From the NCBI GenBank assembly GCA_016124805.1, contig WGND01000012.1, forward strand, positions 1 through 64,000: DNA of 64,000 nt. Direction: 5' to 3'. The DNA comes from Hyphomicrobiales bacterium (GTDB lineage Bacteria; Pseudomonadota; Alphaproteobacteria; Parvibaculales; Parvibaculaceae). Both the position numbers and the translations under genes were made by a program. The notes beneath the pieces were generated by a model, which saw only the letters and a list, made by a program, of their open reading frames with translations, made no database searches and was not told where the DNA came from. Positions 9,880-20,279 of the stretch are shown in pieces (the first letter of the stretch is position 1; every line of letters begins with the position of its first letter).

Positions 9880-11154
9880 ATGGCAGTTGAAGTCAGTCGG
9901 TTGAGTAATGGTTTGACGATTGTCACCGACAGCATGCCCCATCTTCAGACGACATCCGTGGGTGTCTGGGTTGAGACGGGCGCGCGCCATGAAGATGAAT
10001 CCATAAACGGCATTTCGCACATGCTGGAACACATGGCCTTCAAGGGGACTCAGCGCCGCTCTGCCCGCGACATTGCCGAGGAAATTGAAACCGTGGGCGG
10101 GCATCTCAATGCGCATACCACGCATGAGGCAACCGCTTATCATGCCCGCGTGCTGATGGGCGATCTGCCGCTTGCCGTCGATATCATTGCCGACATTCTG
10201 CAGAACTCGGCTTTCGATGCAGAAGAGCTCGAGCGCGAGCGCGGCGTTATCGTGCAGGAAATCGGGCAGGCACAGGACACGCCCGATGAAATGGTTTTCG
10301 ACTATCTGATGGGCGCCGCCTTTCCGGGTCAGGCGCTTGGCCGCCCGATCCTTGGCACGGTTGAAACCGTGGCAAGCTTTGGCCGCGCCCAGCTGCGCGA
10401 CTATATGCAGGAGCGCTATCTGGCATCGGGCATGGTGTTGGCCGCAGCCGGTGGCGTCGACCATCAGGCCCTTGTGGCACTGGCGCAGGATCGTTTCGGC
10501 AATCTGGCAACAGCGGAAAACAAGACCCATGAGCCGACACGATTTATCGGTGGCGAGCACCGCGATGATCGCGAGCTTGAGCAGGTGCATCTGACACTGG
10601 CCTTTGAGGGGCCGCGCTACAGCGATCCGGATTTTCACACCGCGCAGGTTTTTGCCGGTGTGCTGGGCGGCGGCATGTCTTCGCGCCTCTTTCAGGAAGT
10701 GCGTGAAAATCTCGGCCTCTGCTATTCCGTCTTTGCCTATTCATGGTCCTTTGCCGACACCGGCATGTTCGGTGTCTATGCCGGCACTTCGCCCGATGAT
10801 GTCGCCGCCCTCGTGCCGGTGCTGGCGCGCGAGATCAAGCGGCTGGGAGAGGATGCGACCGAAGCCGAAACCGCCCGCGCCCGTGCCCAGATCAAGGCCG
10901 GTCTGATGATGGGGCTGGAATCATCTTCCGCCCGCGCCGAACAGATTGCCCGCCAATATATGATCCATGGCCGCGTCGTGCCGGTGGAGGAAATCGTGGC
11001 CCATATCGAGGCGGTTGATGCCGAGGCGATCCGCCGTTTTGCCCGCCGAATCGTTGCCAATGCGCCGCATATGGCGCTTGCCGCCGTCGGGCCGCTCTCC
11101 GGTGCCAATGGGGGCCTTGAATCTTATGAGGCCATTGTCGCAAAATTTGCCTGA
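9880..11154 (+). CDS. M16 family zinc peptidase (processing-peptidase-like)
   Basis: The 424-aa protein is a pitrilysin/mitochondrial processing peptidase beta-type protease. The inverted zinc motif HMLEH is at residues 47-51 inside SHMLEHMAFKGT. The downstream Glu region (ELERERGVIVQEI) and the C-terminal-half motif LCYSVFAYSWSFADTG are present. It is a single catalytic unit of half-pitrilysin size, without signal peptide. In alphaproteobacteria this gene regularly follows thrC, as here (51-bp gap). AAAGG precedes the ATG. The substrate is unknown; the mitochondrial relatives cleave targeting presequences. Confidence 0.93.
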   Translation: MAVEVSRLSNGLTIVTDSMPHLQTTSVGVWVETGARHEDESINGISHMLEHMAFKGTQRRSARDIAEEIETVGGHLNAHTTHEATAYHARVLMGDLPLAVDIIADILQNSAFDAEELERERGVIVQEIGQAQDTPDEMVFDYLMGAAFPGQALGRPILGTVETVASFGRAQLRDYMQERYLASGMVLAAAGGVDHQALVALAQDRFGNLATAENKTHEPTRFIGGEHRDDRELEQVHLTLAFEGPRYSDPDFHTAQVFAGVLGGGMSSRLFQEVRENLGLCYSVFAYSWSFADTGMFGVYAGTSPDDVAALVPVLAREIKRLGEDATEAETARARAQIKAGLMMGLESSSARAEQIARQYMIHGRVVPVEEIVAHIEAVDAEAIRRFARRIVANAPHMALAAVGPLSGANGGLESYEAIVAKFA

Positions 11155-11236
11155 GGCATCACGAGATGTCACAACTTGGGGTGCCCTGGGGCAAATCACC
11201 CAAGGCAAATGAATCCTAACGGAGCGGCGGCTCGCC

Positions 11237-11824
11237 ATGGCCTTCATGCGCTCAATATCCCGGCCGGATACCGTGCCCGTTCTTTCCGGCAAGGATATCT
11301 ATCTGCGTGCCCCGCAATGGTCCGACTATCGCGAATGGGCCGATCTGCGCAGCCGCAGCCGCGAGTTTCTCACGCCCTGGGAACCGACCTGGGCTTCGGA
11401 TGATCTGACGCGCCATGCGTTCCGCCGTCGCCTGCGCCGCTATCTCACGGAGGTCCGCAGCGATCAGGCCTATCCCTTCTTCATTTTCCGCCAGCATGAC
11501 GGAGCGCTTGTCGGCGGCATTACGGTTTCCGGCGTGCAGCGCGGCGTTCAGCAATATGCCTCGCTGGGCTATTGGGCAGGACAGCCCTTTGCCGGTCGGG
11601 GCCATGTGAAGGCAGCCGTGCGCACCATCATTCCCTATGTTTTTGAGGATCTGCGTTTGCATCGTCTACAGGCGGCCTGTCTGCCCGACAATGAACCCTC
11701 AAAAGCTGTATTGTTGAGCTGTGGTTTTCACCAGGAAGGCTATGCGCGGGGCTATCTTCGCATTGCCGGTGTCTGGGCTGATCATCTTCTGTTTGCCATT
11801 TTGCGCGATGATCCCAGACCATAG
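11237..11824 (+). CDS. GNAT acetyltransferase, RimJ/RimL-like
   Basis: The 195-aa product fits the RimJ/RimL branch of the GNAT fold, which acetylates N-terminal or side-chain amines using acetyl-CoA. The family marks are LRAPQWSDYREWADLRS near the N-terminus (the motif after the first strand), the central SLGYWAGQPFAGRGHVKAAV (acetyl-CoA loop), and LHRLQAACLPDNEPSKAVLLSCGFHQEGYARGYLRI towards the end. It follows the M16 gene by 82 bp, an order common in Rhizobiales. The target cannot be told from sequence; ribosomal protein acetylation is a guess based on RimJ. Confidence 0.9.
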   Translation: MAFMRSISRPDTVPVLSGKDIYLRAPQWSDYREWADLRSRSREFLTPWEPTWASDDLTRHAFRRRLRRYLTEVRSDQAYPFFIFRQHDGALVGGITVSGVQRGVQQYASLGYWAGQPFAGRGHVKAAVRTIIPYVFEDLRLHRLQAACLPDNEPSKAVLLSCGFHQEGYARGYLRIAGVWADHLLFAILRDDPRP

Positions 11825-11833
11825 AGCTGAGAC

Positions 11834-14800
11834 TTGCCGCCCAACCAAGAATATGCCTCCTGCCGATCGGACCTTGCTTTGACTCTTCGCCTGACCTTGC
11901 CCGCCTTTCTGCCCCGGCTTTGCCTGGCTCTGGGCGCGAGCCTGATTGCGCTGCCACTCCTCCTCGCGGCGCCACATAAGGCCTTTGCGCTGGATGCCGT
12001 GGCGCTGGATGATCCCCGTGCGGTGGTGGACCTCACCCCCTATATCGAGACTTATGAGGAAGCCGGACAGAAGCTCTCCATTGCTGTGCCCGACAATGGT
12101 GCCGTGGATAGTGACGCCGATCAGGCCGCCACAGATGACGCGCCGCCGCCGGATGCATCCGGCGATGATGTGCATGCCGATGGCGGCGAGATCGAGGATA
12201 ACGGGTCGATCCTGCTCTCAGACGGCAATGCCCAGGCAAAGGGTGTCTGGCTGGCAGCCGCCTTGCGCAATCGCAGCAGCGACCCCGTGCAGCGCTATCT
12301 TGTTCTGGACAAGCGCGGCCATGGCTTTCTGAATATTTTCTGGCCGCACCCCTCCGAGGGGATCGACAGGGCCTATGCTGCCGGTGGCGACGATCCCGAG
12401 CCGCGCCCGGATGAAAGTCGGCAGGACTTTGCCGTTTTCAATCTTGATGTCGGACCGGAAACCAGCATCACGGTGGCGCTGCATTCTGAAAAACCGGCAC
12501 CCTCCGCACTCTATCTCTGGCAGGCAGGCGCCTGGCAGTCCTTCCATCAGCGTCTGGCGTTGGTGCAGGGCGCGCTGATTGGCGTGGTGGCCGCGCTCGG
12601 CGTCTATCTCGCCGCCCTTGCCGTGCTCACGCAGGCCCCTGCCGCCCGCGCCACCGCCATGATGCTTGGGGCAGGGCTTCTCGTATTGCTCGCCGAGTTT
12701 GGTTATCTGGGGTCGGCCTTTGGCGCGTCGGTCTATGCCAACGAGGTCATCCGCATATCCGCCATGGCGCTCTTTGCTGCGTCGGTTTTTGCGCTGGAGC
12801 GTTTCTTTCTCGATCTCCAGCACCATTTCGAGATGCCGGCGCGTCTTGCCCGCCTCATGTGCTTTGTGGTCTTCATCGCCATTCCGCTGGCTTTGTTCAT
12901 GCCGCCGCTGGGCGCCCTTTTTGTGCGGCTCTGCCTGCTGCTTGCGCTTCTGGGCGGCGCGCCACTGGTGGTTGCGGCGGCGCTGCGCGGTGTGCGGCCC
13001 GCCCAGCTTCTCATTCCCGGCGCGGTGCTTTTCGGCCTCACCGGTCTGATCGCGGCCCTTCATGCGGCAGGCTGGATGCCGGGCACCTTTGCCGGCACCA
13101 CGCTCACTGGCGGCTTCTTCACATCGGCGCTGGCGCTCTTCGCTTTCGCCGCGGCCTATCACGCGCAGGGCGGGCGTCGTCGCGCCAATATCGGCACATT
13201 GCGCAGCGAGCAGCGTCAGGCCTTTGCCCTCTCCGGTGCGCGTCAGGGCGTCTGGGACTGGGACATCCTCACCGACACGCTTTATGTCTCGCCCTCGGTC
13301 GAGGCCATGCTGGGGCTGGACCCCGGCACTTTCTCAGGCAATGAGGTGGCCTGGCGCGAGCATATGCATCCGGCTGATCGCGAAACCTATCGCAATGCGC
13401 TCAATGCCTATATTGATCGCGGCAATGTCGCCTTCACCCTTGAGTTTCGCATGCGCCACACCGATGGCGCCTTTCGCTGGCTCTCGCTGGCCGCGAGCTG
13501 CATTGCCACAACGCAGAGCTATGCGGAACGCTGCATCGGCACCATCACCGATATTTCGGGCCGCAAGCTCGCCGAAGATCGCCTGCTCCATGATGCCGTG
13601 CATGACAGCCTGACAAGCCTGCCCAACCGCCCGCTCTTTATGGACCGTCTGGAACGCGCCATCCATCGCACCGGGCTGATGGACCGTCCGCGCGCCGCGC
13701 TGCTGCTGATTGATCTGGACCGTTTCAAGACCGTCAATGACAGCCTCGGCTTCTCCGGGGGCGATGCCCTGCTGATCGCGCTTGCCAGGCGTCTGGAATC
13801 GCTGGTCACGCAGGAAGATACCGTCGCGCGTATCGATGGTGACAGCTTTGCCATTCTGCTGACAACGCGTACCAGCCGCGAAGACGCCATGGCTTTTGCC
13901 GAGCAGCTGACCGAGTTTCTGAGCCAGCCCATCATGCTCTCGGGCATGGAGGTTTTTCCGAGCTGTTCGGTGGGTGTGGCCATCTGCGAAGATGCGCATG
14001 AAAAGCCCGAGGAGCTTTTTACCGAAGCCGATATCGCGATGTATCGGGCCAAGAAGGATGGCAAGGCGCGCATCATCCTGTTTGAGCCCTCCATGCGCAG
14101 CGATGCCGACAGCCATCTCAGTGTTGAAACGGATTTGCGCCACGCGCTGGAGCGGCGTGAGCTGGAAGTCTATTACCAGCCCATCATGTCGCTGCATGAC
14201 GGCAGCGTGCGCGGCTTTGAGGCGCTCTTGCGCTGGAACCATCCCCAGCGTGGTCTGGTTGGACCGGATGAATTTATTCCGATTGCGGAGGAACTGGGCC
14301 TCATTGCCGAGATCGGCCATTTTGCGTTGAGAGCGGCGAGTGAAGAACTGGCGACATGGCAAAAGCTTTTCCCCCAGCAGGTTCCCCTCTTTACCAGCGT
14401 CAATGTGTCGAGCCGCCAGTTGCTCCGTCATGACCTGATTGATGACGTCAAGCGCGTGCTGCAGCGAATCGACATCATCCCCGGCACATTGAAAATTGAG
14501 GTCACCGAGTCCCTGATCATGGAGAACCCGGAATTTGCAGCCCAGGTTCTCAGCCGCATCAAGGCGCTGGGCGCGGGGCTGTCCATGGATGATTTTGGCA
14601 CAGGTTATTCGAGCCTCAGCTATCTCCAGCGGTTTCCCTTCGATACGCTCAAGGTGGATCGCTCCTTTGTCGCCCGCATGTCGGTCGACAGGGAAACGCC
14701 GCTTATTATCCGCTCCATCGTTTCGCTCGCCCACGACCTCAACATGGAGGTGGTGGCAGAAGGAACCGAAAACGAGCAACAAGCTATCGACCTGGCGGCC

Positions 14801-14893
14801 ATGGGGTGTGACTATGGTCAGGGCTATTATTTTGGCCAGCCCATGCGGTCGACACAGGCGCTCGATTTCATCGCCCATTACTGGCGTGAATAG
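11834..14893 (+). CDS. Membrane PAS-GGDEF-EAL protein, probable c-di-GMP phosphodiesterase
   Basis: This 1019-aa protein should control cyclic di-GMP. The start is uncertain: no ATG is near, and TTG at 11834 (9 bp after the GNAT gene) or TTG at 11879 are the choices. A signal peptide ends around FALDAV. A periplasmic region with an acidic, low-complexity insert follows, then about seven membrane helices (roughly residues 235-440; 7TM-DISM-like), a PAS domain (about 455-575), GGDEF (about 590-745) and EAL (about 760-1010). The cyclase site reads DGDSF instead of GGDEF, so cyclase activity is unlikely. The EAL catalytic residues (EALLRW near 795, NVSSRQL, EVTES, DDFGTG near 918, EGTE) are intact, so hydrolysis of c-di-GMP is likely. 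Confidence 0.93.
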   Translation: MPPNQEYASCRSDLALTLRLTLPAFLPRLCLALGASLIALPLLLAAPHKAFALDAVALDDPRAVVDLTPYIETYEEAGQKLSIAVPDNGAVDSDADQAATDDAPPPDASGDDVHADGGEIEDNGSILLSDGNAQAKGVWLAAALRNRSSDPVQRYLVLDKRGHGFLNIFWPHPSEGIDRAYAAGGDDPEPRPDESRQDFAVFNLDVGPETSITVALHSEKPAPSALYLWQAGAWQSFHQRLALVQGALIGVVAALGVYLAALAVLTQAPAARATAMMLGAGLLVLLAEFGYLGSAFGASVYANEVIRISAMALFAASVFALERFFLDLQHHFEMPARLARLMCFVVFIAIPLALFMPPLGALFVRLCLLLALLGGAPLVVAAALRGVRPAQLLIPGAVLFGLTGLIAALHAAGWMPGTFAGTTLTGGFFTSALALFAFAAAYHAQGGRRRANIGTLRSEQRQAFALSGARQGVWDWDILTDTLYVSPSVEAMLGLDPGTFSGNEVAWREHMHPADRETYRNALNAYIDRGNVAFTLEFRMRHTDGAFRWLSLAASCIATTQSYAERCIGTITDISGRKLAEDRLLHDAVHDSLTSLPNRPLFMDRLERAIHRTGLMDRPRAALLLIDLDRFKTVNDSLGFSGGDALLIALARRLESLVTQEDTVARIDGDSFAILLTTRTSREDAMAFAEQLTEFLSQPIMLSGMEVFPSCSVGVAICEDAHEKPEELFTEADIAMYRAKKDGKARIILFEPSMRSDADSHLSVETDLRHALERRELEVYYQPIMSLHDGSVRGFEALLRWNHPQRGLVGPDEFIPIAEELGLIAEIGHFALRAASEELATWQKLFPQQVPLFTSVNVSSRQLLRHDLIDDVKRVLQRIDIIPGTLKIEVTESLIMENPEFAAQVLSRIKALGAGLSMDDFGTGYSSLSYLQRFPFDTLKVDRSFVARMSVDRETPLIIRSIVSLAHDLNMEVVAEGTENEQQAIDLAAMGCDYGQGYYFGQPMRSTQALDFIAHYWRE

Positions 14894-14969
14894 TTACAAC
14901 GGATAAGCGGGCGCGTGGCGCGTCGGGGAACAATCCATTGCTGAAAATGGGGTCCCGTCAGGGGGTAAT

Positions 14970-15440
14970 ATTTTTGGTGCACCGGAAAAACTGCGGGAAC
15001 TGAGTAGCAGCGAAACAATTCTCTCTGTCCTCGATTACTGGCTCTCGCTGAGAGCCGAGCGTCCCTATCCTTCACGCGCTGACTTCAATCCCATGAAGCT
15101 GCCAAAAGTGCTGTCATGCATCTTTCTGGTGGATGCCCTGGCCGATGGAACGTTCCGCTATCGCGTGGTGGGAACTGCCGTTGAGGAATTCTATCAGGTC
15201 GGCAGTTTTGCAGGCCATACGCCTGAGGAAAAATTCGGGGACACAGCCGAAAGGGCTCTTATTCCCTATCGCCATGTCCGTGACACCGGTGAAGCCTTTC
15301 TGCGCGGCGCCAATCTCTCATGGGTTCATGATGACCGGCGCTATGTCGCCTATGAAGTCATGCTGCTGCCCCTGAGTGACGATGGCAAGGCCGTCAACAT
15401 GCTGCTGGGCGTACATGACTTTGTGAAGGATCCGGCCTAG
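14970..15440 (+). CDS. PAS_5 family PAS-domain protein, start uncertain (non-AUG?)
   Basis: The ORF track begins at ATG 15093 (115 aa), but the reading frame upstream codes for a segment typical of PAS_5 proteins ([21 protein letters not shown]), back to a TAA at 14904. No ATG, GTG or TTG exists in that open stretch. ATT at 14970, with AGGGGG about 4-9 bases upstream, is one possible start; CTG at 14991 or 15000 are others. The rest ([25 protein letters not shown]) fits a PAS fold. The ligand and partner are unknown. It may act with the adjacent EAL protein, as many PAS_5 proteins stand alone. Its stop overlaps the YqgE stop in a shared CTAG. Confidence 0.8.
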   Translation: MFGAPEKLRELSSSETILSVLDYWLSLRAERPYPSRADFNPMKLPKVLSCIFLVDALADGTFRYRVVGTAVEEFYQVGSFAGHTPEEKFGDTAERALIPYRHVRDTGEAFLRGANLSWVHDDRRYVAYEVMLLPLSDDGKAVNMLLGVHDFVKDPA

Positions 15441-16048
15441 GCGTGCCCGGCCTCGCCTGACAGCAGCGAAATCGAGACCCCGAGTTTGTTGAGCGCGGCG
15501 GTATATTTTGCTTCCAGATTATCGCCAAACAGGAGTTCGGGATCAGGATCGCAATGCAGCCAGCCATTGGCCTGTATCTCGCCCTCAAGCTGGCCCGGTG
15601 CCCATCCGGCATAGCCAAGCGCCAGGAGCGCGCGCTTCGGCCCGCAGCCCGTCGCAATCGCGCGCAATATATCGACCGTCGCCGTCAGGCCGACATCGGC
15701 ATCGACTGGCAGTGTGGAATCCTCAGAGAAATAATCAGGCGTATGCAGTACGAAACCGCGCCCGCCCTCCACTGGCCCGCCGCTGAGCACGGGGCAGGAT
15801 GAAAAATCGATCAGCTCTTTTTCATGCGGTGCCACGATGGAAAGCTGTTCCAGCAGATCGGGCAGGGTGACATCAGGCGCCTGCCTGTTGACGACAATCC
15901 CCATCGCCCCTTCCGCATTATGCACGCAGACATAGATCAGGGTGCGGGCAAAGCGGTCATCGCCCATGCTCGGCATGGCAATCAGCATCTTGCCTTCAAG
16001 ATAACCGTCTGACTTGGATTCATTCTGTTCGCGGGATGCATTAAGCAT
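15437..16048 (-). CDS. YqgE/AlgH family protein
   Basis: The 203-aa protein belongs to the UPF0301 (YqgE/AlgH) family. Family motifs are [53 protein letters not shown] and [13 protein letters not shown]. The function is unsettled. I start it at the ATG at 16048, which has AAAGG nine bases upstream; the 81 extra residues in the ORF track would cross the divergent gene's promoter. It converges on the PAS_5 gene, sharing a CTAG stop overlap, and is divergent from the DsbD-like gene. Confidence 0.94.
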   Translation of the reverse strand: MLNASREQNESKSDGYLEGKMLIAMPSMGDDRFARTLIYVCVHNAEGAMGIVVNRQAPDVTLPDLLEQLSIVAPHEKELIDFSSCPVLSGGPVEGGRGFVLHTPDYFSEDSTLPVDADVGLTATVDILRAIATGCGPKRALLALGYAGWAPGQLEGEIQANGWLHCDPDPELLFGDNLEAKYTAALNKLGVSISLLSGEAGHA

Positions 16049-16193
16049 GACAGGCAACCTTTCTGGCCGCGTCGCGCTGTGTGTTCCAGCAGCGCGGGGG
16101 CGGCATTCGAACAAGCATGATTCATTGTCGCGCTGTTGGGCGCTCATGTCACGCATTTGTGTAAGCGCAGCCCCTGCCCAAGACGGGAGAAAC

Positions 16194-17033
16194 ATGTTTT
16201 CATGCGGCATGAAACAAATTATGCCCCGCATTCTTGCGCTTCTCTGCAGCATGGCCCTGCCGCTTGCTGCGACGGCGCAGGCGGCTGCCATTTGGGCAGG
16301 GCGCGACGAAGGGCAGGTGCGTCTGATCGCGGGCGACTCAAAAGCCGAAACAGGCGATCGCCTTGTGGGCGTGGAGATGCAGCTTCAGGCAGGCTGGCAT
16401 ACCTATTGGCGTGTGCCGGGCGACTCCGGCATTGCGCCCCGGTTTGACTGGTCGGCTTCGGACAATGTGGCCGCCATCGACATGAAATGGCCAACGCCCG
16501 AGCGCTTCGAAGCGCCGGACGACAATACCTATGGCTATGCGCATCACGTTATCTGGCCCTTGCGCGTCACCCCGCTTGATCCGGCAAAGCCGGTGGAGCT
16601 GCGTCTCACCATGTTTTACGGCATCTGTTCGGATATCTGTGTGCCGGCAGAGGCTGCCCTCGTCCTTGTCTTGAGCCCCGGCGGGAAAGCTGACCCTGCG
16701 GCGGAGGAACTGCTTGCAGGCGCACTGTCCCGCCTGCCGAAGGAGCTTACGCCACATGATGCGGGCAATGGCCTGCATGTCTGGTGGGCGGTCGGTGATC
16801 CCTCGCTTCTCATGATCGAGAAGGGGGGCCATGAGGCAGGCACCATGCAGCTCACTCTGCAAACACCCGATCAGGTACAGGCGGGCTATGTCGATGGCAG
16901 CGAGGAAGAGGGCCGACATGTTTTCATCGTGCCCCTTGAGGCTGTAACCAAAGACGCCTTTGACGGGGCGCCCATCGCGATGACCTTCACCACCGCCAGC
17001 AAAAGCGAAGATGTGAGCATCACATTGCCATGA
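16194..17033 (+). CDS. Periplasmic DsbD N-terminal-domain-like protein
   Basis: The 279-aa product resembles the N-terminal (alpha) domain family of DsbD, which passes electrons to periplasmic thiol proteins. The ATG at 16194 has GGGAGA upstream and gives a signal peptide ending at about ATAQA. The conserved [14 protein letters not shown] contains the redox-active Cys pair. Unlike full DsbD, there is no membrane (beta) or thioredoxin (gamma) domain, and no ccdA-like gene is adjacent. It may therefore receive electrons from a CcdA or ScsB-type partner elsewhere. The N-terminal 60 residues of the ORF-track version overlap the yqgE-like promoter and are not coding. Confidence 0.88.
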   Translation: MFSCGMKQIMPRILALLCSMALPLAATAQAAAIWAGRDEGQVRLIAGDSKAETGDRLVGVEMQLQAGWHTYWRVPGDSGIAPRFDWSASDNVAAIDMKWPTPERFEAPDDNTYGYAHHVIWPLRVTPLDPAKPVELRLTMFYGICSDICVPAEAALVLVLSPGGKADPAAEELLAGALSRLPKELTPHDAGNGLHVWWAVGDPSLLMIEKGGHEAGTMQLTLQTPDQVQAGYVDGSEEEGRHVFIVPLEAVTKDAFDGAPIAMTFTTASKSEDVSITLP

Positions 17034-17049
17034 AAAGATTAGGGTTTTT

Positions 17050-17075
17050 GACGCCGCATCCGGGGTGGCGGCGTC
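17050..17075 (+). terminator. Hairpin after the DsbD-like gene
   Basis: GACGCCGC and GCGGCGTC make a perfect 8-bp stem with a 10-nt loop, 16 bp after the stop codon. It is followed by ATGCTTTTGGGTCTTT, a weak U-rich tail. Confidence 0.55.
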
Positions 17076-17142
17076 ATGCTTTTGGGTCTTTAATGCCCGG
17101 GAACAAATAACAGACACCCCCTGACAAAACCGGAGGCCGCTT

Positions 17143-17628
17143 ATGACCATCAAGGTCGGAGAAAAAATTCCAGACGCCGTTCTCATGAAACTCACTGACA
17201 AGGGGCCTGAGCCGATCAAGACGGCTGACTTCTTCAAGGGTCGCAAGATTGCCGTTTTCGCGCTGCCCGGCGCCTTCACGCCGACATGCTCCAATCAGCA
17301 TCTGCCCGGCTTCATCCAGAAGGCGGACGAGTTCAAGGGCAAGGGTGTTGACGAGATCGTTTGCCTGTCGGTCAATGACGCTTTCGTCATGGGCGCCTGG
17401 GGCAAGCAGCAGGGTGCTGAGGGCAAGGTCACCATGCTCGGCGATGGCAATGGCGACTTCACCAAAAAGCTCGGCCTTGATTTTGACGGGTCGGGCTTTG
17501 GCATGGGCACGCGCAGCCTGCGCTATTCCATGCTGGTCGATGACGGCGTGGTGAAAAGCCTTAACCAGGAACCCAATCCGGGCGAGGCCAAAGTGTCTGG
17601 TGCGGAAAACCTTCTGGCCCAGCTTTAA
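17143..17628 (+). CDS. Peroxiredoxin, Prx5/AhpE-like atypical type
   Basis: The 161-aa thiol peroxidase reduces H2O2 and organic peroxides in the cytosol. The peroxidatic Cys49 lies in PGAFTPTCSNQHLPGF, the Prx5 signature (the Thr, Cys and Arg triad has the Arg in GTRSLRYSMLVDDG). No second Cys is at the position of bacterial Prx-Grx fusions; another Cys (IVCLSVNDAF) is the usual buried one. GGAGG precedes the ATG. It faces rnhA tail to tail. Alphaproteobacteria often keep this gene next to rnhA. Confidence 0.95.
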   Translation: MTIKVGEKIPDAVLMKLTDKGPEPIKTADFFKGRKIAVFALPGAFTPTCSNQHLPGFIQKADEFKGKGVDEIVCLSVNDAFVMGAWGKQQGAEGKVTMLGDGNGDFTKKLGLDFDGSGFGMGTRSLRYSMLVDDGVVKSLNQEPNPGEAKVSGAENLLAQL

Positions 17629-17638
17629 GCGAAGTGTC

Positions 17639-17659
17639 ACCCCGGATTTGTTCCGGGGT
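17639..17659. repeat. CCCCGGA palindrome between prx and rnhA
   Basis: ACCCCGGA and TCCGGGGT form an 8-bp stem around TTTGT in the convergent gap between the peroxiredoxin gene and rnhA. It can terminate transcription from either side. The wider string resembles a REP-like repeat (CCCCGGA-loop-TCCGGGGTCCA) that I know from many alphaproteobacterial genomes; copy number here is unknown. Confidence 0.55.
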
Positions 17660-17676
17660 CCATCTTCGTTGCAGCG

Positions 17677-18126
17677 CTACTTGCTGGCCTGATAGGGTGC
17701 CATGCCCTGTCGGGCCAGCGCGTCCGCGCGTTCATTTTCCGGATGGCCGGAATGGCCCTTGACCCAGTGGAAACTCACCTCATGGGTTTCAAGGGCAAGC
17801 TCCAGCCGCTGCCAGAGATCGGCATTCTTCACCGGTTTCTTGTCTGCCGTGCGCCAGCCATTGAGCTTCCAGTTGTGAATCCATTTGGTGATGCCGTCGC
17901 GCAGATAGACACTATCCGTATGCAGACGGATCGGCAGCTTCTTTTTCATGGTCTCCAGCGCCTGAATGGCCGCCATCAACTCCATGCGGTTATTGGTGGT
18001 CAGTTCTTCACCGCCACAAATTTCCTTTTCATGATCGCCATAAAGCATCAGGGCGCCCCAGCCGCCGGGCCCCGGATTGCCCGAGCAGGCGCCATCGGTA
18101 TAGATCTCAACCGTGTCAGAACTCAT
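17677..18126 (-). CDS. rnhA: Ribonuclease HI
   Basis: RNase HI cuts the RNA strand of RNA-DNA hybrids. The 149-aa length is standard. The carboxylate active site is visible: Asp11 in [19 protein letters not shown], Glu in [11 protein letters not shown], Asp in [15 protein letters not shown], and the late [15 protein letters not shown] with the His and Asp. It starts with ATGA overlapping the thrB stop, so it is the last gene of ispH-thrB-rnhA. Confidence 0.98.
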   Translation of the reverse strand: MSSDTVEIYTDGACSGNPGPGGWGALMLYGDHEKEICGGEELTTNNRMELMAAIQALETMKKKLPIRLHTDSVYLRDGITKWIHNWKLNGWRTADKKPVKNADLWQRLELALETHEVSFHWVKGHSGHPENERADALARQGMAPYQASK

Positions 18127-19088
18127 GGATCAAGACCATATTCGGTGGGGGAGTGGACGCCGCGATGGAACCGCAGGCAGCGCAGATATTCGAGCGGGTT
18201 CTTGGGCTTCACCAGCGCGCCTTTGGGCGTGTTGAGCCAGTCATAAAGCCGCGTCAGCAAAAACCGCATGGCGCTGCCGCGCGCCAGCAGGGGCAGGGCT
18301 GCGAATTCTGCCGGGCTCAGGGGGCGCTTGGCGCTATAGGCCTGCAACAGCGCGCGCGCCTTTGTCGTGTTGAACGAGCCGTCGGCCTCAAAGCACCAGG
18401 CATTGAGGCAAATGCCGAGGTCATAGGCAAAGGCATCATTGCAGGCGAAATAAAAATCAATCAGGCCTGACAGCTTGTCGCCAATGAAGAACACATTGTC
18501 GGGAAAAAGATCGGCATGAATGACGCCACTCGGCAGGTGGTCCGGCCATTCGGCTTCCAGCGTATCAAGCTCGCGGGCAAGTTCATCGCGCAGGCCGCGC
18601 GCCACCTCATCGGCATGGGCGGCACTGGCCTCAAACAGCGGTCGCCAACCATGCACATCAAGCGCATTGGGCCGCCTGATGGCAAAGTCCGCCCCCGCCA
18701 GATGCAGCGCGGCAAGCCCCCGGCCCACTTCGCCGCAATGAAGTGTCGTCGGGCGGCGGACTGAAACCCCTTCCAGAAAACTGATGATCGCGGCAGGTCG
18801 GCCCGCGAGTTCGCCAAGCGCTACGCCCTTGCGATTATGGATCGGTGTCGGACAGGCAAGGCCCTTCTCGGCCAGATGATCCATCAGCCCCAGAAAAAAG
18901 GGCAGGTCGCCTGCATCCACCCGCTTTTCATAAAGCGTCAGAATGAAACTCGCCTGATCGGTGCGCAGCAGATAGTTGGAATTTTCCACGCCCTCGGCAA
19001 TGCCCTTGAGCGAGCGCAATTCGCCAATGTCATATTCCGCCAGAAAGGCTTCAAGCTGGGCATCATCAACTTCCGTATAGACCGCCAT
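18123..19088 (-). CDS. thrB: Homoserine kinase, type II (APH fold)
   Basis: The 321-aa kinase makes O-phosphohomoserine, the substrate of ThrC at 8.4 kb. It is the APH-fold class (ThrB type II), not the GHMP class: the catalytic loop reads [13 protein letters not shown] and the metal Asp lies in [10 protein letters not shown]. The N-terminal [22 protein letters not shown] is typical of alphaproteobacterial homologs. Its start overlaps the ispH stop by 1 bp, and its stop overlaps the rnhA start by 4 bp, showing tight coupling. Confidence 0.97.
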   Translation of the reverse strand: MAVYTEVDDAQLEAFLAEYDIGELRSLKGIAEGVENSNYLLRTDQASFILTLYEKRVDAGDLPFFLGLMDHLAEKGLACPTPIHNRKGVALGELAGRPAAIISFLEGVSVRRPTTLHCGEVGRGLAALHLAGADFAIRRPNALDVHGWRPLFEASAAHADEVARGLRDELARELDTLEAEWPDHLPSGVIHADLFPDNVFFIGDKLSGLIDFYFACNDAFAYDLGICLNAWCFEADGSFNTTKARALLQAYSAKRPLSPAEFAALPLLARGSAMRFLLTRLYDWLNTPKGALVKPKNPLEYLRCLRFHRGVHSPTEYGLDP

Positions 19089-20062
19089 CAGCGCGCCTCG
19101 TCCATCAGGGCGCGCGGCAGCTTGAACTGAACGGACTCAGCACTCACCATCACTTCTTCCACGCTTACCTCGAAGCGTTCACGCAGCGCTGCGATGACTT
19201 CATCGATCAGCACATCGGGTGCGCTTGCCCCGGCGGTCAACCCGAGCGTCGCCGGTGTGCCCAGCGCTTCCCAGTCAATATCGGCGGCGCGCTGCACCAG
19301 CGCGGCATAGCGGCAGCCCGCGCGTTCGGCTACTTCCACCAGCCGCATCGAGTTGGACGAGTTGGGTGCGCCGATCACCAGCACGGCATCGGCGCGCGGC
19401 GCAATCGCCTTCACCGCATCCTGCCGGTTGGTCGTTGCATAGCAGATGTCTTCCTTGCGGGGCGCGCTGATATCGGGAAAGCGCGCGCGCAACACACCCA
19501 CGATTTCAGCCGTGTCATCCACAGACAGCGTTGTCTGCGTGATGAAGGAAATTTTCTTGTCGTCGCGCGGGGTAAAGGCGCGGGCATCTTCGACCGTTTC
19601 GATCAGCGTCACCGCGCCCTCGGGCAGCTGGCCCATCGTGCCGATCACTTCCGGATGGCCATCATGCCCGATCAGAATGATTTCGCGTCCCTGCGCATGC
19701 AGCCGCTCGGCTTCCACATGCACCTTGGAGACGAGCGGGCAGGTCGCATCCAGATAGAAGAGCTTGCGGGACTGGGCCGCCGCCGGGACAGATTTGGGCA
19801 CGCCATGGGCTGAAAAGATCACCGGCGCATCGGCGGGCACCTCGTCGAGCTCTTCGACGAAAATGGCCCCCTTGGCCTCAAGCCCTTCGACCACATAGCG
19901 ATTATGAACAATCTCGTGGCGCACATAGACCGGCGCGCCATATTTCGCCAGCGCCAGCTCCACAATCTGGATCGCACGGTCCACCCCGGCGCAAAAGCCG
20001 CGTGGGCTCGCCAGAAGCAGTGTCAGCTTGGGGTGGGCATCGGTCATTTGCTGTTCAATCAT
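19088..20062 (-). CDS. ispH: 4-hydroxy-3-methylbut-2-enyl diphosphate reductase
   Basis: IspH does the last step of the MEP isoprenoid pathway, giving IPP and DMAPP, with a 4Fe-4S cluster. The three cluster cysteines are in [24 protein letters not shown] and [11 protein letters not shown], and the FSAHGVP and [12 protein letters not shown] motifs are present. I place the start at the ATG at 20062 (324 aa); ATG 20047 is equally possible, as neither has a strong ribosome site. The 53 residues before that in the ORF track are unlikely to be translated. Together with ispE at 48.2 kb it shows that the MEP route is used. Confidence 0.97.
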   Translation of the reverse strand: MIEQQMTDAHPKLTLLLASPRGFCAGVDRAIQIVELALAKYGAPVYVRHEIVHNRYVVEGLEAKGAIFVEELDEVPADAPVIFSAHGVPKSVPAAAQSRKLFYLDATCPLVSKVHVEAERLHAQGREIILIGHDGHPEVIGTMGQLPEGAVTLIETVEDARAFTPRDDKKISFITQTTLSVDDTAEIVGVLRARFPDISAPRKEDICYATTNRQDAVKAIAPRADAVLVIGAPNSSNSMRLVEVAERAGCRYAALVQRAADIDWEALGTPATLGLTAGASAPDVLIDEVIAALRERFEVSVEEVMVSAESVQFKLPRALMDEAR

Positions 20063-20279
20063 GCTCTTGTCGGCGCTCGCGCGCTTGTCGCAGCCGGAAC
20101 ACTCCGTTAGAGTTTGCGCGCTGCCGGGACCCCCGTCATGACCTTGCTTAAACATATGATTTGCAAGGTTTTCGTGACGGTCCTTGGCCGTATATAGAGG
20201 GGCCCTGTCCGCGAATGTCAAGAAAGCCAGCCACTCAGGTCATGGCGCCAATTTGCAGACTTTATCCGGAACGAGTGAC

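Noticed and set aside
13334-14878. 514-aa minus-strand ORF
   Set aside because: It is antisense to the GGDEF-EAL coding region; the sense frame has full catalytic motifs.
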